Shown here: in pieces, positions 1 to 7,142 of the stretch | Numbering within the stretch: the stretch's first letter is position 1 | Layout: each line of letters starts with the position of its first letter | DNA from: Haloplasma contractile | GTDB taxonomy: Bacteria; Bacillota_I; Bacilli_A; Haloplasmatales; Haloplasmataceae | DNA length: 54,367 bases | Direction: 5' to 3' | Assembly: GCA_016841945.1 (NCBI GenBank) | Contig: JAENYC010000024.1 | Span: forward strand, 1-54,367 | The notes under the pieces: generated by a model | Seen by the model: the letters and a program-made list of their open reading frames with translations, nothing else | Told to the model about the DNA's origin: nothing | The model's database searches: none | Position numbers and translations under genes: made by a program

Positions 1-2
1 AT

Positions 3-482
3 GAGGAGACAGGCTTGTACTATCTAAACAGTCGTTATTATAATCCTGAGATAGGACGTTTCATTAATGCGGATGGGTTGATAGGTGAGACTGGGGATTT
101 ACTTGGTCACAACATGTATGTTTATTGTCAAAATAATCCAGTGATGATGGTTGATCCTAATGGTGATTTTCCTTTAGTAATCCCTTTTATTCTTCTAGCC
201 TTAGCAAAAGCTACAATATTAGCATCTGGGACTGTTATAACTTTAGCTTTAGTATATGAATTTTCTGATAAAATTTTAGATTTTGTTGATAGTACTGTTG
301 AAACTGTAAAAAGTGAGTTTGAAAAAACATTAAAAGATGATTATACTGTATATTCGCTAGTTGATGATCAAGGTACAATAAGGTATGTAGGCCGAGTAAA
401 AACTGATAATTATCGAGCGAGAATGAGACATCATGAAAAAAATAAACCTAGGTTAAAACCTGGACCAAAATTGATAAATTAA
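3..482 (+). CDS. RHS-repeat protein C-terminus with GIY-YIG/URI-type nuclease toxin domain (5' partial)
   Basis: The reading frame is open from the left edge of the window, so this is only the 3' end of a larger gene. It begins in the hallmark RHS-associated core (ETGLYYLNSRYY, then GRFINADG and YVYCQNNPV, then DPNGD), which normally closes the RHS shell just before the variable toxin. A hydrophobic stretch (about residues 50-80 of the fragment) follows, then a nuclease-like segment with VYSLVDDQG, IRYVGR and a basic RARMRHH patch. This matches the Y(V/I)YxL...YVGxT...R...H pattern of GIY-YIG/URI toxin domains of polymorphic toxins. The frame stops early at 480-482, and the rest of the domain continues in another frame (next entry). 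RHS proteins are secreted or wall-associated contact-dependent toxins. The toxin class is inferred from motifs only. Confidence 0.85.
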   Translation, partial: EETGLYYLNSRYYNPEIGRFINADGLIGETGDLLGHNMYVYCQNNPVMMVDPNGDFPLVIPFILLALAKATILASGTVITLALVYEFSDKILDFVDSTVETVKSEFEKTLKDDYTVYSLVDDQGTIRYVGRVKTDNYRARMRHHEKNKPRLKPGPKLIN

Positions 483-682
483 ACTATTGGGAATGCAGAG
501 GGGTTGAACAGTTAGGTATTTTAGCAAATTCTACTGGATGGTTTGATAAAGAAACAAATCCATTTGGAAATAAATATAATGGAGTGGGTCCGTTGAATAA
601 GAAAAGGTTTGATTATTATGGAGCAGGAATGCGATATATATGGAATAATTTAGAAAATGAATGGACAAACTTGTTTCATTAA
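476..682 (+). pseudogene. Out-of-frame continuation of the RHS nuclease toxin domain
   Basis: After the stop at 480-482 the remainder of the toxin is readable in the -1 frame from about 476 to a TAA at 680-682. It includes LNYWECRGVEQLGI, KYNGVGPLNK and GMRYIWNNLENEW. These match the second half of GIY-YIG/URI toxins (a [A/C]RGxEQ helix, an NGxxPxN loop and a C-terminal W-rich helix). The in-frame call therefore lost its C-terminal half through one missing base, most simply an A dropped from the AAAA run at 467-470. The immunity gene starts 18 nt after this stop, as expected for an intact toxin-immunity junction. A sequencing error cannot be excluded. Confidence 0.75.
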
Positions 683-700
683 TAATAAAGGATGATTAAA

Positions 701-1534
701 GTGGGAACTTGGGGACCAGGACTATATCAAGATGATGTGGCTGAAGATGTAAAAACAGAATATATTAATTTGTTAAAAATTGGAAAGAAAAATCAAGAAG
801 CAACAGAAGAATTGATTAAAGATAATCAATTGATAATAAATGACCCAGATGACGCAGCTATATTTTGGTTTGCGCTCGCTGATACTCAGTGGAAACTGGG
901 AAGATTGTTACCTCATGTAAAAAAAAATGCATTAATGCATTTAATAAAGGAAGATAACTTAAAAAAATGGGAGATAGAAAGTAAAGCAGATTATAAATAT
1001 AGAAGAAAGGTATTAGAACAGTTAGAAGAAAGATTAAACTCTCCTATTCCTGCTGAGAAAAAGATATCATTATATAAGTACTATAAATGTAATTGGAGTA
1101 TGGGCGATACATATGCATATCAATTAGAGAGCGAGTTTGCTAAAGACCATAACTTATACGGACATTATCTAATATTTAATAAAATTGATGAATATAAAAT
1201 TAAAAAGGGATTAGATTTTGATGTTTTTCCTATTGTATATACGAAAATAACAAAAAATACTACAATACCTAAATCTTTAAAAGAGTTAAACAATAATTGC
1301 GATTTTATCAGATATATGTTTAGCCCACTTTCTGGATTATTTAAATATAAAACAATAAATGATACCAATTCAACAAAAATCTTAAAAAAACTGATCTTCT
1401 TAGGAAATTTTGAGTTAGAAAGACCAATAGATGAGTTTATTGAAGATGAAATAGGATTTCCATTAAACACAATGAAACTATCTGACTATGAAGAAAGAAA
1501 AATTAATGATTATGTTAAATTAAGAGATAAATAA
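701..1534 (+). CDS. Candidate immunity protein (GTWG-type, DUF4259-like)
   Basis: The 277-residue cytoplasmic protein has no signal peptide or membrane segment. Its N-terminus (VGTWGPGLYQDDVAEDV) and the following IFWFALADTQWKLGRL segment match proteins I know as DUF4259-like, often found as lone or toxin-linked genes. The C-terminal 140 residues are not recognised. I chose the GTG at 701 rather than the ATG at 692. The Shine-Dalgarno AAAGGATG (687-694) lies 6 nt before 701 but overlaps 692, and family members normally start right at MGTWG. Its position directly after the RHS toxin makes it the natural immunity candidate, but this is by location only. Codon use is AT-rich like the rest of the island. 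Confidence 0.72.
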   Translation: MGTWGPGLYQDDVAEDVKTEYINLLKIGKKNQEATEELIKDNQLIINDPDDAAIFWFALADTQWKLGRLLPHVKKNALMHLIKEDNLKKWEIESKADYKYRRKVLEQLEERLNSPIPAEKKISLYKYYKCNWSMGDTYAYQLESEFAKDHNLYGHYLIFNKIDEYKIKKGLDFDVFPIVYTKITKNTTIPKSLKELNNNCDFIRYMFSPLSGLFKYKTINDTNSTKILKKLIFLGNFELERPIDEFIEDEIGFPLNTMKLSDYEERKINDYVKLRDK

Positions 1535-1573
1535 AATATTTTCTATAACATTGTTATTGCATCTATTATTAAA

Positions 1574-1738
1574 ATGCTTTTTATTGTCATACACATTATC
1601 GTGATTGCAGGGGGTACAGGATTAATTGCTGTAGGTATTACAGCATTAGTAGGAATTAAACGAAAGATGGCAGAAATATATGGGCTTAGATTATTATTAA
1701 TGAGAGGAATTACATCATGTATAAGTATATTGGAATAG
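1574..1738 (+). other. Possible small hydrophobic ORF or gene remnant
   Basis: The 54-codon frame starts at an ATG and encodes a very hydrophobic N-terminus (MLFIVIHIIVIAGGTGLIAV) followed by a basic KRK stretch, a single-pass membrane pattern. No Shine-Dalgarno precedes it, and its 3' end overlaps the next gene by 22 nt. It may be the end of a lost membrane gene. The stretch 1535-1716 holds nothing else I can name. Confidence 0.22.
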
Positions 1739-2298
1739 AAATATTATTGTTTATTTTTTGGTATACAGCTTATGTTCAACTTGATACTGATGGTTTACAA
1801 TATGTAAATGAAATAGATTTTGAAATAGCTAGGTATACATATATTGTATTATTTTTGTTTAATATTATTGTATTCTTTAAAGTTATAATTAATTTGATAA
1901 AAAATAAAACATTTGATAAAGTAAATATTTACTGACAATTCTTGTTACTTATTTTTACTCTAAATTCGTATTATTTACAAGCAAAAAATTCCTTTATTTA
2001 TATTATAATAACAATTATTTATTATTATTTAATAAGAAAGATATTATATGGAAATGAGGAAGGATTAGATCAATTAAAATTTTCTTTAAAATTTTCTAAA
2101 TATAATAGAAAACAACTGTTAATCATTTGGACATCAAATTTAATATATCTTTCAATTTATTATATATTTTATATTCTATCCTTCAATTTTATAGGAGATG
2201 ATGTATCTAATTTGGGACCTGCTTCTTTGGTTAAGTATATGTGGGGTATTATATTTGTAGCATTTTTATTAATTAGTTTTGTACAAGAAAACTATTAA
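1717..2298 (+). pseudogene. Small multi-pass membrane protein interrupted by an in-frame TGA
   Basis: An ATG with a good Shine-Dalgarno (GAGAGGAA at 1702-1709) opens a frame of 72 codons with two hydrophobic helices. It stops at TGA 1933-1935, then continues in the same frame without further stops to 2298. The second part has four more hydrophobic stretches and no ribosome-binding site of its own (its first possible start is a TTG at 1942). Read together this would be a 193-residue protein with about six membrane helices. A TGG or CGA to TGA change would explain the break (IY-stop-QFLLL). TGA is a normal stop elsewhere in the window, so this is a nonsense mutation rather than a different code. 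The family is not recognised. Its place after the toxin/immunity pair suggests an accessory or immunity role. Confidence 0.6.
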
Positions 2299-2400
2299 TT
2301 AAATGATTCAAACTAAAATATAAAGTTAATTAATATGATTGGAAGAGTAACCGATTTAATTATTTTAAAATGAATTGAGAAAAAATAGGAGAAAAACACT

Positions 2401-2604
2401 ATGGGAAATATAATATTTGCAGCTTTTTTTCTTACATTTGGTATTTTCTGTATTGTTACACCTGAAACAATGTTAAAATATCGTTCAGGTTTGAAAAAAA
2501 ATGCAAGAATTAAATTTGAATGGTATTGGAAATTACTTATTTATATATGTGGGATAAGTTTTATACTAGTTGGAATAATGACTATAGCTGATTTGTTTAT
2601 TTAA
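2401..2604 (+). CDS. Small two-helix membrane protein (DUF6199-like)
   Basis: The 67-residue protein has a hydrophobic helix at about 3-20, a polar loop with PETMLKYRSG and a second helix at about 46-66. The pattern (helix, P near the loop start, basic/aromatic loop, second helix with Gly and Val) resembles DUF6199 proteins, a family of unknown function; that assignment is tentative. The start has a clear Shine-Dalgarno AGGAGA (2387-2392) 8 nt upstream. It lies in the accessory island with no recognised partner, and no promoter is obvious in the 102 nt before it. Confidence 0.62.
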   Translation: MGNIIFAAFFLTFGIFCIVTPETMLKYRSGLKKNARIKFEWYWKLLIYICGISFILVGIMTIADLFI

Positions 2605-3022
2605 GTTTTAACAATTCTTATCTTATCATTTATAATTTTACTAACAAGTAGGAAAAGATTGCGTATTATCAGTAACTAAACAGTTTAAAAGAATATAAAA
2701 ATAAAATCTTAAATCTCCAATTATAATAGGGTTTCCGACATTGAATACTTCATATAACTTTAAACTATGATACCAATGTTAAGAGACCCTTAGATTGTAG
2801 ATGCTTTTGTTAAAAAAATCTGACAGGAGGGGTGAAAAATCTCTACAACTATACTCTTGTTGACCGCGCCTAGCATTCGTGTGAATTTTCGCAGAATTAG
2901 CTAGGGGGGGGGGAGTAAAAAGTATAAGAATATTGCGGTAAAATCTAAAAAACCCTTATATTAATAGTGATTTACGGTTTTGTGGTGCTTTTCATTTCGT
3001 TTATTTGTTTAGGTTTTAGGCT
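2605..3022. other. Gene-free stretch in accessory island
   Basis: There is no convincing ORF on either strand. The only structure seen is the inverted repeat with G tract at 2869-2913. The segment around 2830-2910 is clearly more GC-rich than its surroundings, suggesting a relic of a transferred element or a structured RNA. I cannot assign it. Confidence 0.4.
2869..2913. repeat. Inverted repeat ending in a run of ten G
   Basis: CCTAGC (2869-2874) plus ATTC pairs with GAAT plus GCTAGG (2900-2905), giving a hairpin with a roughly 15-nt loop. The right arm runs straight into ten consecutive G (2904-2913), exceptional in DNA this AT-rich. Homopolymer G tracts of this length are prone to slippage. 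Confidence 0.5.
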
Positions 3023-3060
3023 AAAAAAAACCCTTAAAAACGTTAAAAAAGGGTGTTTTT
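3023..3060 (+). terminator. Weak intrinsic terminator
   Basis: An AAAACCCTT arm (3027-3035) pairs imperfectly with AAGGGTGTTTT (3049-3059), with T residues at the end. It could close the transcript of the upstream island genes. The stem is short. Confidence 0.4.
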
Positions 3061-3088
3061 ATGCCCTTAAGACGAACTGATATAGATA

Positions 3089-3097
3089 TGTTATAAT
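3089..3097 (+). promoter_or_regulatory. Extended -10 promoter for the small secreted gene
   Basis: TGTTATAAT is a perfect extended -10 (TGnTATAAT). A poor -35 (TTAAGA at 3067-3072) lies 19 nt upstream. The sequence from the -10 through the Shine-Dalgarno is similar to the promoter and leader at 34116-34150. Confidence 0.65.
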
Positions 3098-3128
3098 GTA
3101 ATTATATTTAAGGAAAGGGGATATTAAT

Positions 3129-3299
3129 ATGAAATGTTTAAAAAAAATTATGATATTATGTGTTTTTACTTTTTCTATTACTTTTATCATTAACGAAAGA
3201 GTTAATGTTTCTATTGTTATTGATGATACCTACTTTAAATCGTTTTTTGATGGTGGATATTTAGATGAAGACCAAGAGGTTGATTTTAAAAATGAGTAA
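3129..3299 (+). CDS. Short secreted protein, probably the N-terminal stub of a larger secreted protein
   Basis: The 56-residue protein starts with a signal peptide-like segment (MKCLKKIMILCVFTFSITF) and then has DDTYFKSFFDGGYLDEDQ. The start has AAGGAAAGGGG about 8 nt upstream. The whole leader, signal peptide and the YFxxxFxGGYLxxxD motif recur in the longer broken gene at 34151, so this looks like the conserved front end of a secreted protein whose body has been lost here. The stop overlaps the start of the next gene (ATGAGTAA), suggesting coupled translation. What the intact family does is unknown. By analogy with 34151 it may be the front of a large secreted toxin-like protein. Confidence 0.6.
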   Translation: MKCLKKIMILCVFTFSITFIINERVNVSIVIDDTYFKSFFDGGYLDEDQEVDFKNE

Positions 3300-3585
3300 A
3301 ATAAACTTTTTTTCAATTTTAGGATTAATCAGTTATTTTATAGTAATGCTAATCTCCATCAAATTGGGGATTTCAAATGTAAAGCAATATACACAACGTC
3401 TCATTTTATTAGCTATACCATTTTTATTATTTTTAGTGAGTTATCTACTAGTATATATTGAAATCAAAAAAGGTAAATTTAATAATAAGCAATATATACT
3501 AAAAAGAGCTGTTAAAATATTTACTATTATTAACATTTTATTAATCATTCTACATGTTTTTATCTTTGAATTATTTATTCGATAA
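3292..3585 (+). CDS. Small three-helix membrane protein (candidate immunity protein)
   Basis: The 97-residue protein has three hydrophobic helices (about residues 5-25, 38-55 and 75-95) with basic loops, so it is an integral membrane protein. I start it at the ATG at 3292, which overlaps the previous stop and has AAGAGG (3274-3279) upstream; an in-frame ATG at 3265 lacks a ribosome site. The tight overlap implies it is translated with the secreted stub. Small membrane proteins next to secreted effectors often serve as immunity proteins, but nothing in this sequence proves that, and I do not recognise the family. Confidence 0.62.
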   Translation: MSKINFFSILGLISYFIVMLISIKLGISNVKQYTQRLILLAIPFLLFLVSYLLVYIEIKKGKFNNKQYILKRAVKIFTIINILLIILHVFIFELFIR

Positions 3586-3616
3586 ATAGAGGATTTAATT
3601 ATATCACTTTAAAAAT

Positions 3617-3648
3617 AAAAGGACTATTAAATTTTAGTCCTTTTATTA
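3617..3648. terminator. Bidirectional intrinsic terminator
   Basis: A perfect 10-bp stem AAAAGGACTA / TAGTCCTTTT (3617-3626 and 3635-3644) with an 8-nt loop and T-rich flanks on both strands. It separates the accessory island from the minus-strand methyltransferase. Confidence 0.85.
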
Positions 3649-3740
3649 CAGGCTTTATCATGAAGAAGAGGTTTAAATGAATATCGATGTCGTATAATCA
3701 TTCTTTTTTAATATAAGATTTATTTATACAAGTTGATATT

Positions 3741-4877
3741 TTATTTTTTAGGTGGTCTAGGTCCATAATATTGATAATAACGAACTTTGATGGTACCGTT
3801 GAATAGTTTTCTTTCTCTATTAGCTTTTTTATCATATAGGCTTTCAAATCCACTGACAGCTGTTAAGATATATTTTGACCATGTCTCTAGTTTATTAAAT
3901 ATTGTTCCCATATCTTGTGTGATGCTTTTAGCTTCTTCATCATCAATTAATCGCTCTCCATAAGGGGGATTCGAGATGAGGATGGCGTAATCATGGACAT
4001 AGTTGATGTTTCTAAAATCACTGACAGTAAATATAATGTCTTTTTCTACACCTGCTTCTATCGCATTGGCTTTTGCTGTTTCTATTGCTTTGGGGTCAAT
4101 ATCTGATGCAAATATTTCTATTTTAGTTTGATCATCAATTGCTTCTTTTGCTGTTTTAATTTCTTTATCCCAAAGGTCTCCCTCCATAATAGGCCAATGT
4201 TTAGATGCAAAGTCTCTGTTTAATCCTGGCGCGATATTTCGTCCAATGAGAGCTGCTTCTATAGGAATTGTTCCAGAACCACAAAATACATCATATAAAA
4301 TACGGTCTTTATTCCAATAACTTAAACTCACTAAGGCAGCCGCTAATGTCTCTTTTATAGGGGCTTCTACATTATTCTTTCTGTATCCTCGTTTATGTAA
4401 ACCAGAACCACTTGTATCAATGGTTAGTGTCGCAATATCTTTTAATAAAGCAACTTGAATGGTAAATTCTGCGCCAGTTTCTTCAAACCAATCAATTTTA
4501 TATTTTAATTTTAATTTTTCAACGACTGCTTTTTTTACAATTGCTTGACAATCAGAAATACTAAATAATTTTGACTTAACGGATTTTCCAAGCACTGTAA
4601 ATTTCCCATCTATTGGTATAAAGTCTCCCCAAGGAAGTGCTTTGGTTTGTTCAAACAAACTATCAAAAGTTAAAGCTTCAAATTGACCGACTTTTAAAAG
4701 TACCCGTTCTGCACTTCTTAACCATAAATTAGCTTTTGCGATACCATTTAAATCACTTTCAAATGTGATTTTACCATCTGAAACTGATATGATATTAAAA
4801 CCTAAGTCTTTTACTTCTTTTTTGACGACCGTTTCAAGACCAAATGTTGTTGTGGCTATTAGTTCTACTTTTTTCAT
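3741..4877 (-). CDS. THUMP-domain class I SAM-dependent RNA methyltransferase (RlmL/YpsC type)
   Basis: This 378-residue cytoplasmic enzyme probably methylates a guanine N2 in 23S rRNA using S-adenosylmethionine. The N-terminal 160 residues form the ferredoxin-like/THUMP RNA-binding part. The catalytic part follows with DVFCGSGTIPIEAA (SAM motif I), ASDIDPKAIETA and the ISNPPYGERL motif (NPPY, typical of N-methylation of exocyclic amines). The length is standard for the firmicute YpsC branch, which lacks the second RlmK methyltransferase module. I start at the ATG at 4877: AAAGGAG lies 8 nt upstream, while an in-frame TTG at 4898 has none. It follows the AlbA_2 gene after 13 nt, so the two are probably co-transcribed. 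Confidence 0.9.
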   Translation of the reverse strand: MKKVELIATTTFGLETVVKKEVKDLGFNIISVSDGKITFESDLNGIAKANLWLRSAERVLLKVGQFEALTFDSLFEQTKALPWGDFIPIDGKFTVLGKSVKSKLFSISDCQAIVKKAVVEKLKLKYKIDWFEETGAEFTIQVALLKDIATLTIDTSGSGLHKRGYRKNNVEAPIKETLAAALVSLSYWNKDRILYDVFCGSGTIPIEAALIGRNIAPGLNRDFASKHWPIMEGDLWDKEIKTAKEAIDDQTKIEIFASDIDPKAIETAKANAIEAGVEKDIIFTVSDFRNINYVHDYAILISNPPYGERLIDDEEAKSITQDMGTIFNKLETWSKYILTAVSGFESLYDKKANRERKLFNGTIKVRYYQYYGPRPPKK

Positions 4878-4890
4878 TTCTATTGCTCCT

Positions 4891-6192
4891 TTATTCAATT
4901 ATCATCCAATATCCTTTTGTATCAGATCCAACTCTTTTTATAACGTTTTTATATTTTAATAAGGTTATATATTTCTCAATTTTTCGAAGCGACTGATCAG
5001 TTATTTCACTTAACTCACGTGATGTATAATATGGATTTTGTTTTAGTAGGTCGATGATTCTTTGTTCATTGGAAGATTGACCTCCATAATGAGTGATGTT
5101 CTCACCTATCTTATCATCAGAATATTTATAAGGAAATATGACTTGTAAAAAATTCTCTTTAATCTTAAAAACAGATGCGTCGTATACTTTTAAGATTCTT
5201 TGAATACCTGAACCTAATTGTTCAACAAATTTGAGGTCTTTAAAGACTCTCATCAATTCACGATTACGAGGTGCAGAAATTCCTTCAAAGAAGTCTTCCT
5301 TAGTTAAGTCTTGTGGTAATCCACCAGTAGAGGTGATTACGATACGATTAGAAAATATTTCGACAACTGGTGAAATACCGTTGGTATAATCATTATGAAC
5401 AACAGCGTTTATCACAGCTTCTCGTAATGCGGTGGAATCAACTAATTTTTTTTCTGTTCTTTTTTTAGCTGTAATAGTAGTTTTTGTGATATTTTCAATT
5501 TCTAATCGATTTAATATATAATCAGTTGCTTTTACAAGTGAACAATATCCATATTCCTCATTTTCAACTAATATCGTTTTATCTGTACCATGATATTTAG
5601 CCACTTTCATAGAAATACTATTATGATCAGCTAAAAGATATCCGGCATAATTGTATACTTTTTTTTCATTCATAAGACCAAGATTTTGTAAAAAGTTTGG
5701 ATTTATTTTAAAACCAGATTCTTCATAATAGATTTTTAATTGTTTAAAAGTTAAATCTTGTCTAGGAGATTGCAATTTTTCTAAAGAATTTCTAACACGT
5801 CTAGTAAAAAGATTTTCAATTTGATTAATTGTCATTGATTGAACTGTATTGCCTAGTCTAATATAGCACCCTTTTGGTGTCATTCCCTTACTTCTTAGAT
5901 AATAGGGTTTATCAGGCCCACTTGATACAATAATCTTTATAATATCTTTATTCTCAATGGTTGTCGTGATTATATCAAATAGTCCCATTGTTGATGGTAG
6001 AATATTATTTTTAATCTTATCTATTATTTGTCTTTCTAGATGATCAATGTTAGATATACCAACAACAGTTCCATTATCATCTATCCCAATATAGATGATA
6101 CCGCCTTCTTCATAATTTAAAAAACCAATCACCGTTTTTTCAAAAGATGTTGATAGTTCTCTTTTAAATTCAATACGATTTGTTTCAATCAT
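4891..6192 (-). CDS. AlbA_2 / HATPase-type putative transcriptional regulator
   Basis: The 433-residue protein has three recognisable parts. Residues 1-125 are an AlbA_2 (Schlafen-like) DNA-binding domain with EFKREL, then GGIIYIGIDDNGTVVGI. Around 255-340 is a degenerate HATPase segment (REAVINAVVHNDY, EIFSNRIVITSTGGLP), the usual partner in this family. The C-terminus is a winged helix (SRELSEITDQSLRKIEKYI). Such proteins are annotated as ATP-binding or helix-turn-helix regulators, and their targets are largely unknown. The start at 6192 has AGAGGG about 6 nt upstream; the longer frame to 6360 would run into the hemolysin-type gene. The leader contains a terminator hairpin whose loop carries a TATAAT on this strand. 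Confidence 0.85.
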   Translation of the reverse strand: MIETNRIEFKRELSTSFEKTVIGFLNYEEGGIIYIGIDDNGTVVGISNIDHLERQIIDKIKNNILPSTMGLFDIITTTIENKDIIKIIVSSGPDKPYYLRSKGMTPKGCYIRLGNTVQSMTINQIENLFTRRVRNSLEKLQSPRQDLTFKQLKIYYEESGFKINPNFLQNLGLMNEKKVYNYAGYLLADHNSISMKVAKYHGTDKTILVENEEYGYCSLVKATDYILNRLEIENITKTTITAKKRTEKKLVDSTALREAVINAVVHNDYTNGISPVVEIFSNRIVITSTGGLPQDLTKEDFFEGISAPRNRELMRVFKDLKFVEQLGSGIQRILKVYDASVFKIKENFLQVIFPYKYSDDKIGENITHYGGQSSNEQRIIDLLKQNPYYTSRELSEITDQSLRKIEKYITLLKYKNVIKRVGSDTKGYWMIIE

Positions 6193-6214
6193 AGAATCCC
6201 TCTTTTTACAAAAA

Positions 6215-6254
6215 AAATAAATCCTATGTTTATTATACACCAAAGGATTTATTT
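6215..6254 (-). terminator. Terminator of the hemolysin III-type gene, with a -10-like loop
   Basis: AAATAAATCCT (6215-6225) pairs with AGGATTTATTT (6244-6254), followed on the minus strand by a run of T. The loop holds TATAAT on the minus strand (complement of 6232-6237), suitably placed to start the AlbA_2 transcript. Confidence 0.75.
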
Positions 6255-6290
6255 TTCTATCGTTTATTATTAATAATGATTTATTTTTTA

Positions 6291-7016
6291 CTAATTTAGT
6301 AATAAGTTTAACATCGCAAAGAAATGGAGTATGGTACCAGCTAATACAAATAAGTGCCATAATCCATGATGAAATTTAAACCATCTGAAGATATAAAATA
6401 AAATACCAATACTATAACAAACACCACCAATGATTAAAAAGATAAATCCAAGTGTTGTCATACCTCTAGATAAAGGTCCATAGAAAAATATGAAAGTCCA
6501 TCCCATAATAAGGAAGAAAATTACTTTTATGAGTTCGAATTTATCAACCCAAATGGATTTTAAGACCACTCCTATAATTGCGATTCCCCATTGTAAGCCA
6601 AATATGACCCAACCTAAGGTATCTGGAAACGCGACAAAACAAAGTGGTGTATAAGTACCGGCGATTAATATATACATGAAAGAATGATCAATTCTTTCGA
6701 ATACCTTCTTTGTTTTACCTTGTGGAAAAGCATGATAGAGTGTACTCATGATATACATTAAAATAGCGGATGATCCAAAAATCGCCATCCCAATGATTTC
6801 GTTAGCTGTATTAGAATAAACAATCAATAATACAAGACCAGCGATAAAGAGTAAAGCACCTATTCCGTGGGTGATGGCATTAAATAGTTCTTCTCCTAAT
6901 GTGAAAGTTTTTTGTATTTCTAATAATTTCTTTTTTTCTGTTTCTTCTTTATGATGTTTTAAGTGTTCAGCAAAAAAATTAATAATTTCTTTTGAAATTC
7001 GTTGTTTTTCTTCCAT
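6291..7016 (-). CDS. Hemolysin III family (PAQR-type) membrane protein
   Basis: The 241-residue integral membrane protein has seven hydrophobic helices after a charged 55-residue N-terminus. Family signatures are visible: EELFNAITHGIGA, STLYHAFP, ERIDHSFMYILIAGTYTP and a C-terminal GLWHLFVLAGTILHFFA. The conserved His and Asp residues match the putative zinc site of PAQR/YqfA proteins. The physiological role is uncertain; these proteins affect membrane lipid or fluidity homeostasis and are not proven toxins here. The start has GAGGTGAAAGC just upstream. It has its own terminator and stands divergent from tatD, with 126 nt between them. Confidence 0.92.
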   Translation of the reverse strand: MEEKQRISKEIINFFAEHLKHHKEETEKKKLLEIQKTFTLGEELFNAITHGIGALLFIAGLVLLIVYSNTANEIIGMAIFGSSAILMYIMSTLYHAFPQGKTKKVFERIDHSFMYILIAGTYTPLCFVAFPDTLGWVIFGLQWGIAIIGVVLKSIWVDKFELIKVIFFLIMGWTFIFFYGPLSRGMTTLGFIFLIIGGVCYSIGILFYIFRWFKFHHGLWHLFVLAGTILHFFAMLNLLLN

Positions 7017-7142
7017 GCTTTCACCTCATTCAATGTTAATCATATTATAACTTATTATCCATGTAATGTAAATTATTAGTTATTGAAATAATGGACATAT
7101 ATTCTATCAATAGGTAAAATAATAGATAAAGGAAGTGATATA

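Noticed and set aside
476-682. Programmed -1 frameshift to make the full RHS toxin
   Set aside because: No canonical X XXY YYZ slippery heptamer followed by a stem-loop is seen at the switch point; a lost A in a run is simpler.
1717-2298. TGA read as tryptophan (Mycoplasma/Spiroplasma code)
   Set aside because: Many core genes end in TGA with a proper next gene or terminator after it (tatD, GT2, yfhO-like, C26 amidase, the 43613 protein), and Trp is written TGG throughout.
2605-3022. An insertion sequence end or tRNA gene in the GC-rich gap
   Set aside because: No transposase fragment, no paired terminal repeats with target duplication, and no cloverleaf could be drawn.
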